A program made the position numbers and the translations under genes. Positions 1-11,963 of a stretch of 64,000 nt of DNA are shown here, piece by piece. Under the pieces are notes generated by a model, which saw only the letters and a list, made by a program, of their open reading frames with translations, did not search any database and was not told the origin of the DNA. This stretch comes from Cryoendolithus antarcticus (lineage: Eukaryota > Ascomycota > Dothideomycetes > Cladosporiales > Cladosporiaceae): the NCBI GenBank assembly GCA_002077065.1, contig NAJO01000021.1, positions 372,001-436,000 of the forward strand, read 5' to 3'. Numbering within the stretch: position 1 is the first letter of the stretch; every line of letters starts with the position of its first letter.

Positions 1-799
1 AACTCAGATGCACCTGAGTAAGTCACGTACGGGTGCGACAGCGATGGCAACGATGCCGTAGAAAGAGAATTGGCCTCCAGAGAAAGTAGGCCTACGCCTT
101 ATGTGGAATGCATGATAGCTCCCGAAACTCCGGGTTATCGGCTGCCTAGAATGAACGGTCTGCGCTCTTACGTATAGTCGGCTGTCGCTTTGTCGCCATC
201 TGGCGATCTTGAAGTGTTGACTTCTAGTCGCCTCGATCGCTGGGTGTGACTCGGATCTGGCACAGCCTGCGCTTTTAATGTCGTACTTCGCACTTTTGCG
301 CTATACATATGTTGGTTGCACTTGTCTGACCCCAGCTTTCGATCAGTTCCAGCGTTGGCACCAGTGCGTGAATACACTCTCATGGAGCATTCAAGCTGTG
401 CGTGTGATTTTATTTCATGCTTCACACAGCTGACTTTAACATCGTTCCTTTGCGAATGTGATGCTGTAGTTTTCTGATGATGAGATACTGAGATTGCTCA
501 CTCCTTCCTAGCGGTTCATCGCAACGCACGAGACATAGCATTGCACGCAAATGAAGATGTCAGCACATGAGACGAAATGCCTCGCATCTTTGCAGCCGGC
601 GTGCTATGCAAGGCAGTCATTCAAAATTGGTATGGAGGTCAAAACAGGGAGCGACGTCCGAAGATGCGTTTCGGCAAACTTGCTGAATTGAGTCAGTCCC
701 GCGCCAAGGCTTTACTCGCACCCGCAGAATTGAGACTTGACGACGACTACCAAAGAAGTTCGCTGCACACATCGACAACGCGATCCGCAATCCAACAAG
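1..799. other. Intergenic, upstream of uL2 gene
   Basis: No convincing gene. The open frames here are short and of low-complexity composition on both strands. The last few hundred bases are presumably the promoter and 5' leader of the ribosomal protein gene that starts at 800. I see no clear TATA box or known ribosomal-protein promoter motif. Confidence 0.5.
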
Positions 800-1732
800 A
801 TGGTAAGAATGGCAATCAATGCCCTGGAGATAGATTCAGGAATGCTGACAACACACAGGGTCGTGTCATTCGCAATCAGAGGAAGGGCCGCGGGTCCATC
901 TTCACTGCGAACACCCGTACGCATCTCATATCATCGCGCAACACTGGATTGCCCTACTAATACATCACTCAAGGTCTCAACAAAGCCCCCGCCCAGTTCC
1001 GCACCTACGATTTCGCCGAGCGTCATGGTTACATCCGTGGCGTGGTGAAGGAGATCATCCACGACCCCGGCCGTGGCGCGCCCCTCGCCAAAGTCACTTT
1101 CCGCGATCCCTACCGCTACAAGCTCCACACCGAGACCTTCATCGCCAATGAGGGCATGTACACTGGCCAATTCATCTACGCCGGCAAGAACGCATCGCTC
1201 ACGATCGGCAATGTGCTTCCGCTTGGATCGGTGCCCGAGGGTACTGTCGTGAGCAACGTGGAGGAGAAGATTGGTGACCGTGGCGCTCTTGGACGCACGT
1301 CAGGGAACTACGTGACGGTCATTGGACACAACCCGGATGAGGGCAAGACTCGTGTCAAGTTGCCTTCAGGAGCGAAGAAGGTGGTTGCAAGCACTGTGCG
1401 CGGCATGATCGGCATTGTTGCTGGTGGTGGCAGGACGGACAAACCCCTCATGAGTATGTTGAATGTGTGATTGTGTTGGGATGGAGCGCATACTGACAAA
1501 ACTCACAGAGGCGTCGCGTGCGAAGCATAAGTTCGCTGTGAAGCGCAACTCGTGGCCCAAGACTCGTGGTGTGGCCATGAACCCCGTCGATCATCCTCAC
1601 GGTGGTGGTAACCACCAGCATATTGGTAAAGCCTCGACCATCTCGCGTTACGCTGCCCAGGGTCAAAAAGCTGGTCTCATTGCTGCACGGAGAACGGGTC
1701 TGCTACGTGGTACCCAGAAGACCAAGGATTAG
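800..1732 (+). CDS. RPL2: 60S ribosomal protein uL2 (L2/L8)
   Basis: Cytosolic large-subunit ribosomal protein that binds 25S rRNA near the peptidyl-transferase centre. Four exons join in frame: 800-802, 859-916, 974-1453 and 1509-1732, giving 254 residues, the usual eukaryotic length. The start exon is only the ATG; the intron begins right after it. The N-terminus begins [14 protein letters not shown], and the C-terminal part carries the signature [10 protein letters not shown], the conserved His-rich loop of uL2. All introns are GT-AG and 55-57 nt. The start is fixed by the family N-terminus, since the 5' exon is too short to appear as an open frame. The product is near certain; the splice sites rest on conserved protein sequence. 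Confidence 0.96.
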
Positions 1733-2511
1733 ATGGGTGTATGAAGTGGATGGAGTTGGCTGGGTGCTGCGCATTGCACTGTGTACTGTCTGGCACTGAG
1801 ATAGCCGACATAAATGCATTAGTGATGCAATTCAGCGAGATCGTCATCAATTACCACGCTTCCGCAGCAGTATGCTGCTACAAGAGGGTATAGTGAAGCA
1901 GCTCACGCAAAGCGATCGCCCTCATTACGTAGGGATTTTGTATGCCCTTGTGACAGTGCATATCAATATCTCCAAGTCTGCTACTGACTGCGGTACACTG
2001 TATACTATGGACGCGCATTCCATGTACTGGCTTGGCACTCCGGCCCGCCTCCTCCCGCTCCCGCCATCGCTCTGGCTTACCGGCTGACAGTCGCGACAAC
2101 TCACCGTCGCCCGGATCAGAAGTACAAACTCCCGCTTGAAGTTCAACCCCACTCTAATCGCATTGAAGCCACCCCCCCGAGCGCGTCTGCACCGCGTTGT
2201 TGATACGGAAAACACTCTCTGGCCGACTTTCGATATTCGCTTCACCACACTCGCTTCTCCTTGCTGCGCATTTCACACCACACAGCAGCCATCACGCGCG
2301 ACCTCTGGCCATCGACACGGAAGGCGCTAGGGCTTGGCTACATTAGGAACAGCAGTCGCGACCTCGATACTGTTGTGAGGGACTGTTGACGGGTGCTGGA
2401 CTTCACTTCTGGTGCATGGGATTGCGCACACGGTATCTCTAATCACGTGTTCTTACCGGACTGGGTCAAGAAGGAGGTCTTGTAAGGGCGTTTGGGGAGG
2501 ATTCTTTCAAC
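1733..2511. other. Intergenic between uL2 and SNF2-family gene
   Basis: Holds the 3' end of the uL2 transcript and the promoter and leader of the remodeller gene. A C/T-rich tract lies at about 2041-2070. No gene seen. Confidence 0.5.
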
Positions 2512-5500
2512 ATGGCTGCTGTGCAGCCCGCGCAGGGCATGCAGCAGCAGACCAACAATGCCAATATGATGGCACAGCAGAACATCCTGCCGGCGGGCAT
2601 GACGAAGGAGCAGGTCCAACAGATATACAAGGTACGCGATGGCATATGATATGCGCGTGGGATATGAGGCTTCGTACTAACATGTTGGCTACAGAAGTAT
2701 CAGATGATGAAGGCGCAGGGCGTGCCTGACAATGACCCTGAGCTTATCAAGGCGCGTGGCGTGCTACAATCCATCCAACAAAAGACCGAGATGATCAAGC
2801 GGCAGCAGGCTTTCCGGCAACAACAGCAGGCGCAGCTAAAGCAGCAGCAACAGGCTGCGCTACAGCACAATGGCATGGCCGGCTCGCACGATATGAACGG
2901 AGGCAGCATGCCGGCGCAGCCTTCGGTCGACACGCAAGGGCAGCAAGGACAATCTCAGATGCCGGCGACCAATGGCGCAACGCCTACACCCACGAGTGCG
3001 ATTAGCAACAACGGAATGGCTGCTGGTGCTGATGGCGGGCAGGACACTGCGCTGTCGAAAGAGCAGGTGGAGAAGCTTCGCTACCAGATGAAGGCGTTCA
3101 CGGCGCTTCAGAGGAACATGCCCATACCTCAGCCTATACAGGACCGCATATTCCCATCAAGGCAAGATCAACAAGCAGTGACTACTACGGACGCGCTTGC
3201 TGCCGCTGGTAAGGTGCTTTGCACTACTGCGCCCTCCTCTGAGACCGCCTTGGCGACCCAGACTGGTGCTCCAGATGGACGACCTCGACACCGCTTCGAG
3301 ACCTTCACTGACCCTCACTCTCTTCTGTTGAAGCGCATTACCTACGGCGATCATGCGCAACGACACTACAGGTCGAATGTGCCGAGCATCATGCCACTTG
3401 GTGTGGACCCAGAGCGGATAAGGGAAGAGCGCGAGAACATTGTGTACAACCGCGTCATGGCACGGCGCGTAGAGCTCGGCAAGCTGTCTGCCAACATCGG
3501 CGCCTGGGACACGAGCAAATCGGACACGCCAAAAGACAATGCCAACATCAAGCTCAAGGCTTTGATCGAGTACAAGTCATTGTGCCTACTGCAGAAGCAG
3601 CGCCAGATGCGCGCAAGCATCAGCAAGGAGATGATGCAATCGGACAACCTCGCTATGACCGCTAACCGTAGTATGTATCGGCGAGTCAAGAAGCAATCGT
3701 TGCGCGAAGCTCGCATCACAGAGAAGCTCGAGAAGCAACAGCGGGATGCAGCCGAGAACAAAGAGAAGCTGAAGCACACCACCTTCGTGCGATCCATCGT
3801 GCAGCACTCGGATGATGTGAAGAAGTCTGGACACGAGTCACGAGATCGCCAACGCAAGCTAGGACGCATGATGATGATCCAGCACTCGAACATCGAGAAG
3901 GAGGAGCAGAAGCGTATCGAGCGCACCGCTAAGCAGCGTCTGCAAGCCTTGAAAGCTAACGATGAGGAGACCTACCTCAAGCTGCTTGGTCAGGCGAAGG
4001 ACAGTCGTATTTCGCACTTGCTCAAGCAGACTGATGGCTTCTTGGGAGAGCTTGCAGCGTCAGTCAAGGCACAGCAGCGCAACATGGCACAGCGATACGG
4101 CGACCAGGAGAGCGACGATGAACCCGATCCAGAAATGGCCGACAGCGAAGACGAAGGCAAGACTAAGGTCGACTATTACGAAGTCGCGCATCGTGTCAAG
4201 GAGACTGTCACTGAGCAAGCGCGTAGTCTTGTTGGCGGCACGCTGAAGGACTACCAGATCAAGGGCCTTCAGTGGATGATCTCGCTCTACAACAACAACC
4301 TTAACGGTATTCTGGCCGACGAGATGGGTCTCGGCAAGACCATCCAGACCATTTCGCTGATCACATACCTCATCGAGAGGAAGAGGCAGCAAGGCCCATA
4401 TCTGGTTGTTGTACCACTCAGCACACTCACTAATTGGAACAGCGAGTTCGAGAAGTGGGCCCCGTCGGTCAACCGCATCGTCTACAAGGGCACGCCTGCT
4501 CAGCGCAAAACCCAACAGCAGCAGATTCGCTACGGGCAGTTTCAAGTCTTGCTCACCACCTACGAGTTCATCATCAAGGACCGGCCCATTCTCAGTAAGA
4601 TCAAGTGGCTGCACATGATCGTAGATGAAGGTCATCGCATGAAGAACGCCAACTCGAAGCTCAGTCAGACTATCACACAATACTATCATACGAAGTATCG
4701 CCTGATCTTGACTGGTACGCCGCTTCAGAATAATCTTCCCGAGCTGTGGGCGCTGCTCAACTTCGTGCTTCCCAACATTTTCAAGTCGGTCAAGTCGTTC
4801 GATGAGTGGTTCAACACTCCTTTCGCCAACACAGGTGGCCAGGACAAGATGGAGCTGTCTGAGGAGGAGCAATTGCTCGTCATTCGTCGACTGCACAAGG
4901 TCTTGCGACCTTTCTTGCTCCGTCGTCTGAAGAAGGATGTCGAGAAGGACTTGCCTGACAAGCAGGAGCGCGTCATCAAGTGTAACTTCTCTGCTCTACA
5001 AGCTAAGCTATACACACAGCTCACCAAGCATCAACGCATCATGGTAGACGACGCAAGTGGCAAGAAGACTGGCATGCGCGGCCTCAGCAACATGCTTATG
5101 CAACTGCGGAAGCTCTGCAATCACCCCTTTGTGTTCGACGAAGTGGAGAAGACGATCAGTCCGGAAACCTTCACCAACGATCTCATTTGGCGGTCTGCCG
5201 GAAAGTTCGAGTTGCTGGACCGAGTCCTACCCAAGTTCCAAGCGACGGGCCACAGAGTGCTCATGTTCTTCCAGATGACTGCCATCATGGACATCATGGA
5301 GGACTACATGCGATACAAGGGGATCAAATTCATGCGTCTTGATGGGTCTACCAAGTCAGATGACCGTTCTGAGCTTTTGAAGGAATTCAATGCTCCGGGC
5401 TCAGACTACTTCTGCTTTCTGCTCTCCACACGTGCTGGCGGTCTGGGCCTTAACTTGCAAACTGCGGACACAGTCATCATCTACGATTCGGACTGGAATC

Positions 5501-6957
5501 CACATCAGGATTTGCAAGCGCAGGATCGTGCTCATCGTATTGGCCAGAAGAACGAGGTACGCATCTTGCGACTCATCAGCTCGAAGTCCGTGGAAGAGAA
5601 GATCCTCGAGCGTGCGCAGTTCAAGCTCGACATGGACGGCAAGGTCATTCAAGCCGGCAAGTTCGACAACAGATCCACGAACGAGGAGCGTGATGAAATG
5701 TTGCGAGTCATGCTGGAGACCGCCGAAGCAGCCGAGGAGTTGCAGCAAGAAGAGATGGACGACGAGGACCTCAATGCCATCATCATGCGCAATGATGACG
5801 AGTTCGAGCTTTTCCAACAGATGGACAAGGAGCGCTTCGAGAATGAGCCTTATGGACCAAATCGCAAACTTGGCCGTCTAATGGGCGAGAGCGAGTTGCC
5901 AGAGCTCTACCTGAACGAGGAGCTGCCTGTCGATGATACCGTCCATCTCCCGACCGGCCGTGGCGCCCGCGAGCGCACCCGCGTGAAGTATGACGACGGT
6001 TTGACAGAAGAGCAATGGCTGGACGCCGTAGATGCCGACGACGACACGATCGAAGCCGCCATCGCTCGCAAGAACGCCCGCAAGGAGAAGCGGGCGGGCA
6101 AACAGCAGTCTGGTCTTCGCAACGAGTACGATGCTGACGATACGCCTCCCGTCTCTCGCAACGTCTCCGAGTCGCCCATTCCTGAACCACGAAAACGCGG
6201 CCGCAAACCAGGCAAATCTGCACAGAAAGTCCGCAAAGCCGACGAAGCTTCCCTCGATGGTCTTGCCGTCGATGCTGCGCCTGCAAAGAAGCCTCGCCGT
6301 GGTGGCAACAAATCCACAGACACTCTCTCATCCTCCGAGCGCGAATCCTTACAGAAGGTTCTCAACGATGTATACGAAGCGATCGACGACCTCGTCGAAG
6401 AGTCCTCGGAACCTGACGTCCAGCCCAGAGGAATCATAGATCCTTTCATGGACCTTCCGCCACGCAGTATGTACGCAGACTACTATCAGCTCATCAGACA
6501 GCCTATCGCGATGAAGCAAATCGAGAACAAGATCAAGAAGTCACAGTACCAGAACTTGAGGCAGTTCAGGGCGGATGTTGGGTTGCTTTGTAAGAATTGC
6601 AGGCAGTATAATGAGGATGGAAGTGTGCTGTATAACGACGCGAATCTGATAGAGGTGAGTCAAAGTCTGTTACATGGCTGATGTGGAGCTTTTACTGACT
6701 TGATTGAACAGGAAACCTGTCTACAGAAACTCCGCGAAGAGACTGCCAATCTGCCTGAGTGGCAAGACTTCGACGAGGCTGATTCCATTGCGGATACTTC
6801 GAGGATCAACTCGAGTGTGGGGACGCCGCAACCGGTTGTGAAAAGCGGTATCAAGCTAAAGCTAAATGGGCGTGGTGCTGGGAATGGGACCGTGAATCTG
6901 GGCAGTGCTTCCAGGGGAGGCACTGACAGCAGGGGAGGGAGTGATGATGAGGACTAG
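2512..6957 (+). CDS. SNF2: SWI/SNF or RSC catalytic ATPase (SNF2/STH1)
   Basis: ATP-dependent nucleosome remodeller, the motor of a SWI/SNF- or RSC-type complex in the nucleus. Exons 2512-2631, 2695-6654 and 6712-6957 give 1441 residues. Domains in order: QLQ motif (about 32-70, across intron 1), Gln-rich linker, HSA-type basic helical region (about 380-460), SNF2 ATPase with DEMGLGKT (about 582) and DEGH (about 683), helicase C domain ending near the QDRAHRIGQ motif (about 975), a SnAC-like acidic segment, an AT-hook-like RKRGRKPGK (about 1207), and a C-terminal bromodomain (about 1258-1385) split by the last intron. Bromodomain plus HSA plus QLQ excludes ISWI, CHD and INO80 classes. Whether it serves SWI/SNF, RSC or both cannot be told from sequence; many filamentous fungi appear to have one such gene. 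Confidence 0.95.
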
Positions 6958-7162
6958 GAGCCTCCGGCTACATGGAACTGAGATGGAGTCTGTACTGCGG
7001 AGAACGAGGTAATATCCTAGTGTAGGCGATAACCAGAGACCACATGTCTTCGTGTACTCTCAGAGACAATACGGCCTTGACAACGCTCAGTTGAGTCTAT
7101 CTGCGACAGTGCCCCAGAACATTAATCTCTTGGAGAGACACATCTTGCCATGAATTGTGTCA

Positions 7163-7946
7163 TCAGAACAACACCCCCTTCGTACTAGGCACCTCGCCCT
7201 CCCTCCCCACTACCGGACTACAAGCCATCCTCAACGCCACAGCCAACGCTTTGAACGCACTCTCCGCCCGATGATGATCGTTCTCCCCCCGTATACAGTC
7301 CACATGCATCGTGATCCCCGCTCCCTGGGCGAAACTTTGCAAGCAATGCGGTATCATTTCGCAGCTCAGGTCGCCTAGCTTCTCGCGCTTGAGGCCTAGA
7401 TCTACGACGCAGAAGGGGCGGTTGGAGAGGTCTACGACGGCGCGGGAGAGGGCTTCGTCGAGGGGACAGTAGGCGCTGCCGAAGCGGGCGAGGCCTGTGG
7501 TCGTGTGGAGGGCGAGTTTGAGGGCCTGGAGTCGGGAATCAGAGTGGATGGGGAAGCGAGTGGAATGAACGAATCGTTTGACTGACCTGTCCTAATGCTA
7601 TGAACGTATCCTCTGCCGTGTGGTGATCATCGATGTGCAAGTCTCCTCGCGTCCGTAACCGCAGACTCCATCCACCGTGTTTTGCCAATGCATGTAGCAT
7701 GTGGTCTAGGAAGCCAATGCCGGTGTCTATTGCTATCTCTTGCGAGGCGGAGCTCTGAGATGCGTGCACTTTTGTTTGTGACTCGGCTGACGCGCCATTG
7801 GTGCTCGCGACTTCCTCTAGTGAGGGCACTGCGCCGCCATCGAGGTTCAGCGAAAGCTGGATTTTGGTCTCGTTCGTGTCGCGATTGAGCGTTGCTGCGC
7901 GGATGCGCTTTGATGGGGACACTGAGAGAGAATTGGCGGAAGACAT
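7163..7946 (-). CDS. HIS3: Imidazoleglycerol-phosphate dehydratase
   Basis: Sixth step of histidine synthesis: dehydrates imidazole glycerol phosphate to imidazole acetol phosphate. Two exons (7946-7587 and 7525-7163) with a 61-nt intron give 240 residues, normal for a monofunctional fungal enzyme. Both manganese-binding motifs are visible: [12 protein letters not shown] and DDHHTAEDT in exon 1, and [13 protein letters not shown] near the C-terminus. A linker of about 35 residues after the first strand is longer than in bacterial enzymes. It shares a 229-bp divergent promoter with RPC19; I see no TGACTCA-type cross-pathway site in it. HIS6 lies 20 kb away and is not clustered with it. Confidence 0.96.
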
Positions 7947-8175
7947 GATTGGGGTACGACCGTAGGTAACCTTGGTCGACTAGATGATCAGTATAATAGG
8001 TCAGTTGTCGCACTGGAGACACAGTAGTGGAGCTCAGAAAGACTGTCGACCGGGGTCTCACATCTGCCGGCGCTAGCAAAACGCTAAAATTTGAGGTTAC
8101 TACAGTATATGCAGATCGACTGCTGCAGACACTGATCATTAGTTCTGTCCTACACGTTTGAGAGATCAGCATACC

Positions 8176-8763
8176 ATGTCGCAAATTGATGGAGATGAGG
8201 AAATGGCAGACGCGACGCCTGGTGCAGAAGTAGCAGATATCGAAGCAAAGCCCGAACGTCAAAAATTGAGACTTGTATGGCACTCGACCAAGACCACGAA
8301 CTTGGTGACAGCACTGACAGCACTGACATATTGACAGCTTCCTGGCTCGACGGACACTGCTGCATCATTTGCATTCGAGAGGGAGGATCACACGCTGGGC
8401 AACGCACTACGCTACATGATCACAAAGAAGTATGTGCCAAACCACTTTCATCACTCACCCTACAGTGCTGACCATGCTTCTTAGCCCTGATGTCGAATTC
8501 TGCGGCTACTCGATACCACATCCCTCAGAAGCCGTGCTGCATTTGCGGATACAGACATGGGGTACGCATCTCCACCATGTCCGAGCACTTTTCCTACTGC
8601 TCTCGACTAATTCACTGCAGATGGCGTGAGCGTCTACGAAGTCCTCCGGAAAGGTCTCGACGACCTCTCAGACCTTTGTGATGCCGTACAAGACAAGTTC
8701 ACAGTTTCGCGCGATTCTTTCAATACCTCTCACAGCAGCGGGACCACGCTTGTAGACAGCTGA
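8176..8763 (+). CDS. RPC19: RNA polymerase I and III subunit AC19
   Basis: Alpha-like subunit shared by RNA polymerases I and III; pairs with AC40 in the assembly platform. Four exons (8176-8274, 8338-8429, 8485-8561, 8621-8763) join without frame breaks to give 136 residues, close to the yeast protein. The RpoA/L-type dimerisation fold is recognisable from REDHTLGNALRYMI, then PDVEFCGYSIPHPSE and the helix DGVSVYEVLRKGLDDL. The acidic N-terminus is typical. The first intron contains repeated CTGACA units near its acceptor. It ends 120 bp from the oppositely oriented NDUFA6 gene. Confidence 0.94.
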
Positions 8764-8883
8764 GACTGAGCGATGGTCGTGAGAAGTTTGCATGACTATA
8801 TACAGTTTGGCGGTCTGGGATGGCTCAATTGCGGCCCTGGGTGGCGTTAGCAAGGCGTTCGGCGGCTGCGAAAGGGGGGGGCG

Positions 8884-9491
8884 TCATTCGGCTGTACGTA
8901 CCTCGAGGAAACCCTGAATGAAATTCTTTGGTAATGCTGCAGTCTTGTCCTCTTCGCTTCGAAAGTACTTGAGGACGTGTGTGAGTTGTTTCCAGTAGTT
9001 GAGGGTTTCCTGCATGGCAGTCTTAGCTCTCGTCCTCCTTGTACACAATGTGATCCGTCATGCATGTCCATACCTGGTACTCCTGGTGGCTGTTGAACAA
9101 CAGCACATCAATCGTCGGAAGCTTCGACACGTAGCGGTGTCGCTCAAACTCTTGTCGTATCTTTGTGCGGATGTTGGAGACGGGCATGTTGAGAGAGTAC
9201 ATCTGCTGGACTTCGGGGGCCTTTGTTGTACGATCAGCTCGTGTTCAGTGCCGTCACCACCTTCTCATGTTCTCCCCTTCTTCAAAATCCTCCCCATCTC
9301 TTCAGCCCATGTCCGTAGAAGCGCAGAGTACGTACAGAGCGAAGCCAGTCCCGGTATGACCTGATCACCCTCTTCTGAGCATCTTGGAAGCTGGCCGCTG
9401 CAGTGTTCGGTCAGCTTGGAAGCAGCACGTGCGCAACGGCAGACGACGTACAGGAGCGCGTCCGTTGCGCGAGGTACGTAGGATTGATCAT
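8884..9491 (-). CDS. Complex I LYR subunit NDUFA6 (14.8 kDa type)
   Basis: Accessory subunit of mitochondrial NADH:ubiquinone oxidoreductase; LYR-family protein that binds the acyl carrier protein. Exons on the minus strand are 9491-9452, 9397-9336, 9220-9074 and 9009-8884, giving 124 residues. Diagnostic parts are the N-terminus MINPTYLAQ, the LYR-like SYRDWLRS, YSLNMPVSNIRTKIRQEFE, and ETLNYWKQLTHVLKYF. I chose the ATG at 9491 because it has A at -3 and matches the family N-terminus; an in-frame ATG at 9554 would add 21 residues. The last codons read straight through a GTACGT sequence to a stop, so that site is not used as a donor in this model. Divergent from BUD31 (221 bp). Confidence 0.88.
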
Positions 9492-9712
9492 CTTGACAAC
9501 GGCGCCTGGCCCCCTGAAGATTGCCCTACGCTCGTTCAATGGAGCTGCAGTCATGAACCTCGAGTTGAGCTCGCTTGCCGCGCGCTAGTGGAGCCTTGGG
9601 CCCGCACCCTATCTCGAGAATCTTATGTCATCAACTTCTATGGATATCACAAGATCAGTTTGCGCCGGCATCAACTTCTTCTCTTATACTGCTCGAGCAA
9701 GCGTCCGCTATC

Positions 9713-10344
9713 ATGCCAGCAATCCGCACCGCCAAAGCGCGTAAAGCGCCGCCCGATGGCTTTGAAGATCTCGAAGACACTCTCCTCGAATTCCAGAACA
9801 AAATGAAAGACGCCGAGAACGCTTCGCACGAGGGAAAGAAGAAGCACGAGATGATATGGCCGGTGTTTCAGATCACGCATCAGCGTAGGTTATACCCTTG
9901 AGCATGTGCGCAGCAGAGCAGACAATTGGAGGGAAGGCAAGAAGCAGGCGGGGTGGAGGGTATGCGCTCGAGGCGGGGCGCTGCAAAGGTGAGAGGATCG
10001 TTGTCTTTCTGACCTGCGCGGAGCTAGATGTTATGGGGGATAGCGAGCTGACAATGCTGCTATGTACAGGCTCCCGCTATATCTACGATCTATACTACAC
10101 CAAAGAGGCAATTTCCAAGCCCCTCTACGACTGGCTGCTGAAGAACCAATATGCCGACGCCAACTTGATCGCCAAGTGGAAGAAGAACGGGTACGAGAAG
10201 CTGTGCTGCCTGCGCTGTATCCAGACGAAGGAGACGAACTTCAACAGCACCTGCATCTGTCGTGTGCCGAGAGAGCAGCTGAAGGAGGATCAGGAGATCC
10301 AGTGTGTGAGCTGTGGCTGTCGAGGGTGCTCAAGTGGGGACTGA
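9713..10344 (+). CDS. BUD31: Pre-mRNA splicing factor BUD31 (G10)
   Basis: Component of the activated spliceosome (NineTeen-related complex). Exons 9713-9884 and 10070-10344 give 148 residues, close to the human protein. The N-terminal half has [12 protein letters not shown]; the C-terminal half carries the Cys-rich zinc-binding cluster [20 protein letters not shown] and [13 protein letters not shown]. The single intron is 185 nt, about three times the local norm. The stop codon lies 29 bp from the stop of the convergent exonuclease gene. Confidence 0.95.
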
Positions 10345-10373
10345 GAAAAATTGGCTGGGGAGATTGAGTGCAG

Positions 10374-11963
10374 TCAGGACACAGATATTGGCGCATGTTT
10401 GTTGACGAAGTCAATGAGGCGGACATCTCGGTTCGCCAGGAGGTCGGCAAAAGCATCGCCGCCAGGTGCGAAGGACAGCTCGTACATGCTGCGAGGTAGG
10501 ACCCACGCGAGGTCGCTGAGTACTGCGTCGCTCGCGGTAGGGTGCTGGGTGATTTGCAGTCTGATGCGAAGTGCGCAAAGGGCGGAGTAAAGGCGTTTTG
10601 TCAGTCCGGTCATGATGGGAGCAGGAGGCGGTCCCCCTTCTGTAGTCTGGCAATGTGTGCTCGGTACCGGCTCGTCATGAAGAACCTCAGGCAAGTGTGA
10701 GGCTTCGCTGAGAGGATGCAAAGGCTCAATCGCATCCGCAGACTGCATCTCCTGCGCGTTCCCACTCTCCCTTCTGTTCGTAAGTGTTTCATCATCTGCT
10801 TCCAACGCAGGTAGTTCCGGGTAACGGATTTCCTCCATTGGTACCACAGTCATAAATGAGTCATCAACATCATCGTCAAAGTCATCACTGTCATCGTCTT
10901 CCAGACCGAGCATGCCTGCTTTGGTCGTAAAGGACTCGCTAACCTGCAGTTTGCGCACGATCGGAGCGCCTGCACCCGTCATGTCCAAAGTCTCGATTGA
11001 CTCGTCTTGGTGGTGGTCGACTTGACCGCGTACAACGACATGTTTCACATCGTGTGGCAAAGCATGAGCAGTATGATCCATCTCGACGGGCTGCTGGTCA
11101 ACGTTGGAACATCTCGGAGGCTCCCTGTACTCCCTCGAAACCGTTACAATCTCCCCATTCACGATCTCAATATCAGTCACTCTCGGATGCTGCGGCACCT
11201 TGTCCACATTCAATCGATCAGTGTTCATCTTGTGATAGAGATGGAACCCCACGTAAGCATCGTCAGCAGCGTACTTCTTCTGACTGGAGCTCAGATCTTG
11301 GTCCCATCGACCACAGCGAATCTTCTTGTCTTTCGACAGTGGAAGATGCATGTGATCGAGTGTGATGCAGGCCAGTGCCACAAGGCCGCCATACTGAATA
11401 TTACGCCGTCGTGCTATAAGCGGGTTGGTGGCGACCTTGTACAAATGGCTCAACTCCATGATTCCGCCAGGAGCGATGGCAAAATTCCGAGCAAGGCGTT
11501 TGGCATCCGCGTTGAGGATGTTGACGCCGACTTTCAAGATGGATCGGGACTCGATCAGACGCCGCAAACTGGGCGAGATGAGTTGCGCGGTGGTCGTACC
11601 AGGGTGCATGGCGACGTGAAAGAGCGCACTCGTTGTCTCGGACGCCACTTGGATGAGCGAGACATTGAGCTTGACAGTGATACCATTGACACCTCGACGC
11701 TTGTTCTCGGCTACCCACTCGAGATCGAAGCCGACGACTTTCTCCGTGAGGAACTTCTTGGCGACTTCTTCGGATTGCTTGAGCGTTCTACAATACTGGA
11801 GATCGACGTTCTCGCCATCTTGTCCATGGTAGAGGGAGTGGGTCCAGTACTTGGGCCGTCCCTCTCGAGATATTTTGTAACTCAAGCCGGAGGAGATCCT
11901 TGGCCTAGCACTCGTCGAAGTATCAGGCTGAACCTGTACGCCGCATGATGCGGCCACTGCCAT
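10374..11963 (-). CDS. DEDDy 3'-5' exonuclease (WRN-exo-like)
   Basis: Single exon, 529 residues. The N-terminal half is a DnaQ-fold 3'-5' exonuclease: motif I has D80 and E82 (VVGFDLEW), motif II has D163 (GVNILNADAKRLAR), and motif III has Y241 and D245 (YAADDAYVGF), the DEDDy pattern of the WRN/RRP6 group. The C-terminal half is acidic and low in complexity (runs of Asp near residue 360) and ends in a short conserved-looking helical part. No HRDC or helicase domain is present, so it is a stand-alone exonuclease. Whether its substrate is DNA or RNA is not visible. Confidence 0.85.
   Translation of the reverse strand: MAVAASCGVQVQPDTSTSARPRISSGLSYKISREGRPKYWTHSLYHGQDGENVDLQYCRTLKQSEEVAKKFLTEKVVGFDLEWVAENKRRGVNGITVKLNVSLIQVASETTSALFHVAMHPGTTTAQLISPSLRRLIESRSILKVGVNILNADAKRLARNFAIAPGGIMELSHLYKVATNPLIARRRNIQYGGLVALACITLDHMHLPLSKDKKIRCGRWDQDLSSSQKKYAADDAYVGFHLYHKMNTDRLNVDKVPQHPRVTDIEIVNGEIVTVSREYREPPRCSNVDQQPVEMDHTAHALPHDVKHVVVRGQVDHHQDESIETLDMTGAGAPIVRKLQVSESFTTKAGMLGLEDDDSDDFDDDVDDSFMTVVPMEEIRYPELPALEADDETLTNRRESGNAQEMQSADAIEPLHPLSEASHLPEVLHDEPVPSTHCQTTEGGPPPAPIMTGLTKRLYSALCALRIRLQITQHPTASDAVLSDLAWVLPRSMYELSFAPGGDAFADLLANRDVRLIDFVNKHAPISVS

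Noticed and set aside
4060..4896. 278-codon antisense frame inside the SNF2-family gene
   Set aside because: Lies entirely within conserved ATPase coding sequence on the other strand; a codon-bias shadow.
7627..8283. 218-codon antisense frame over HIS3 exon 1 and its promoter
   Set aside because: Shadow of HIS3; composition not protein-like and it overlaps the RPC19 start.
8654..8883. A longer NDUFA6 C-terminus by splicing at the GTACGT in its last codons
   Set aside because: It would run antisense into the end of RPC19 and adds no conserved sequence; reading through to the TGA at 8884 is simpler.
11007..11948. 313-codon frame antisense to the exonuclease gene
   Set aside because: The opposite strand encodes intact DEDDy motifs; this frame matches no family and lacks flanking signals.
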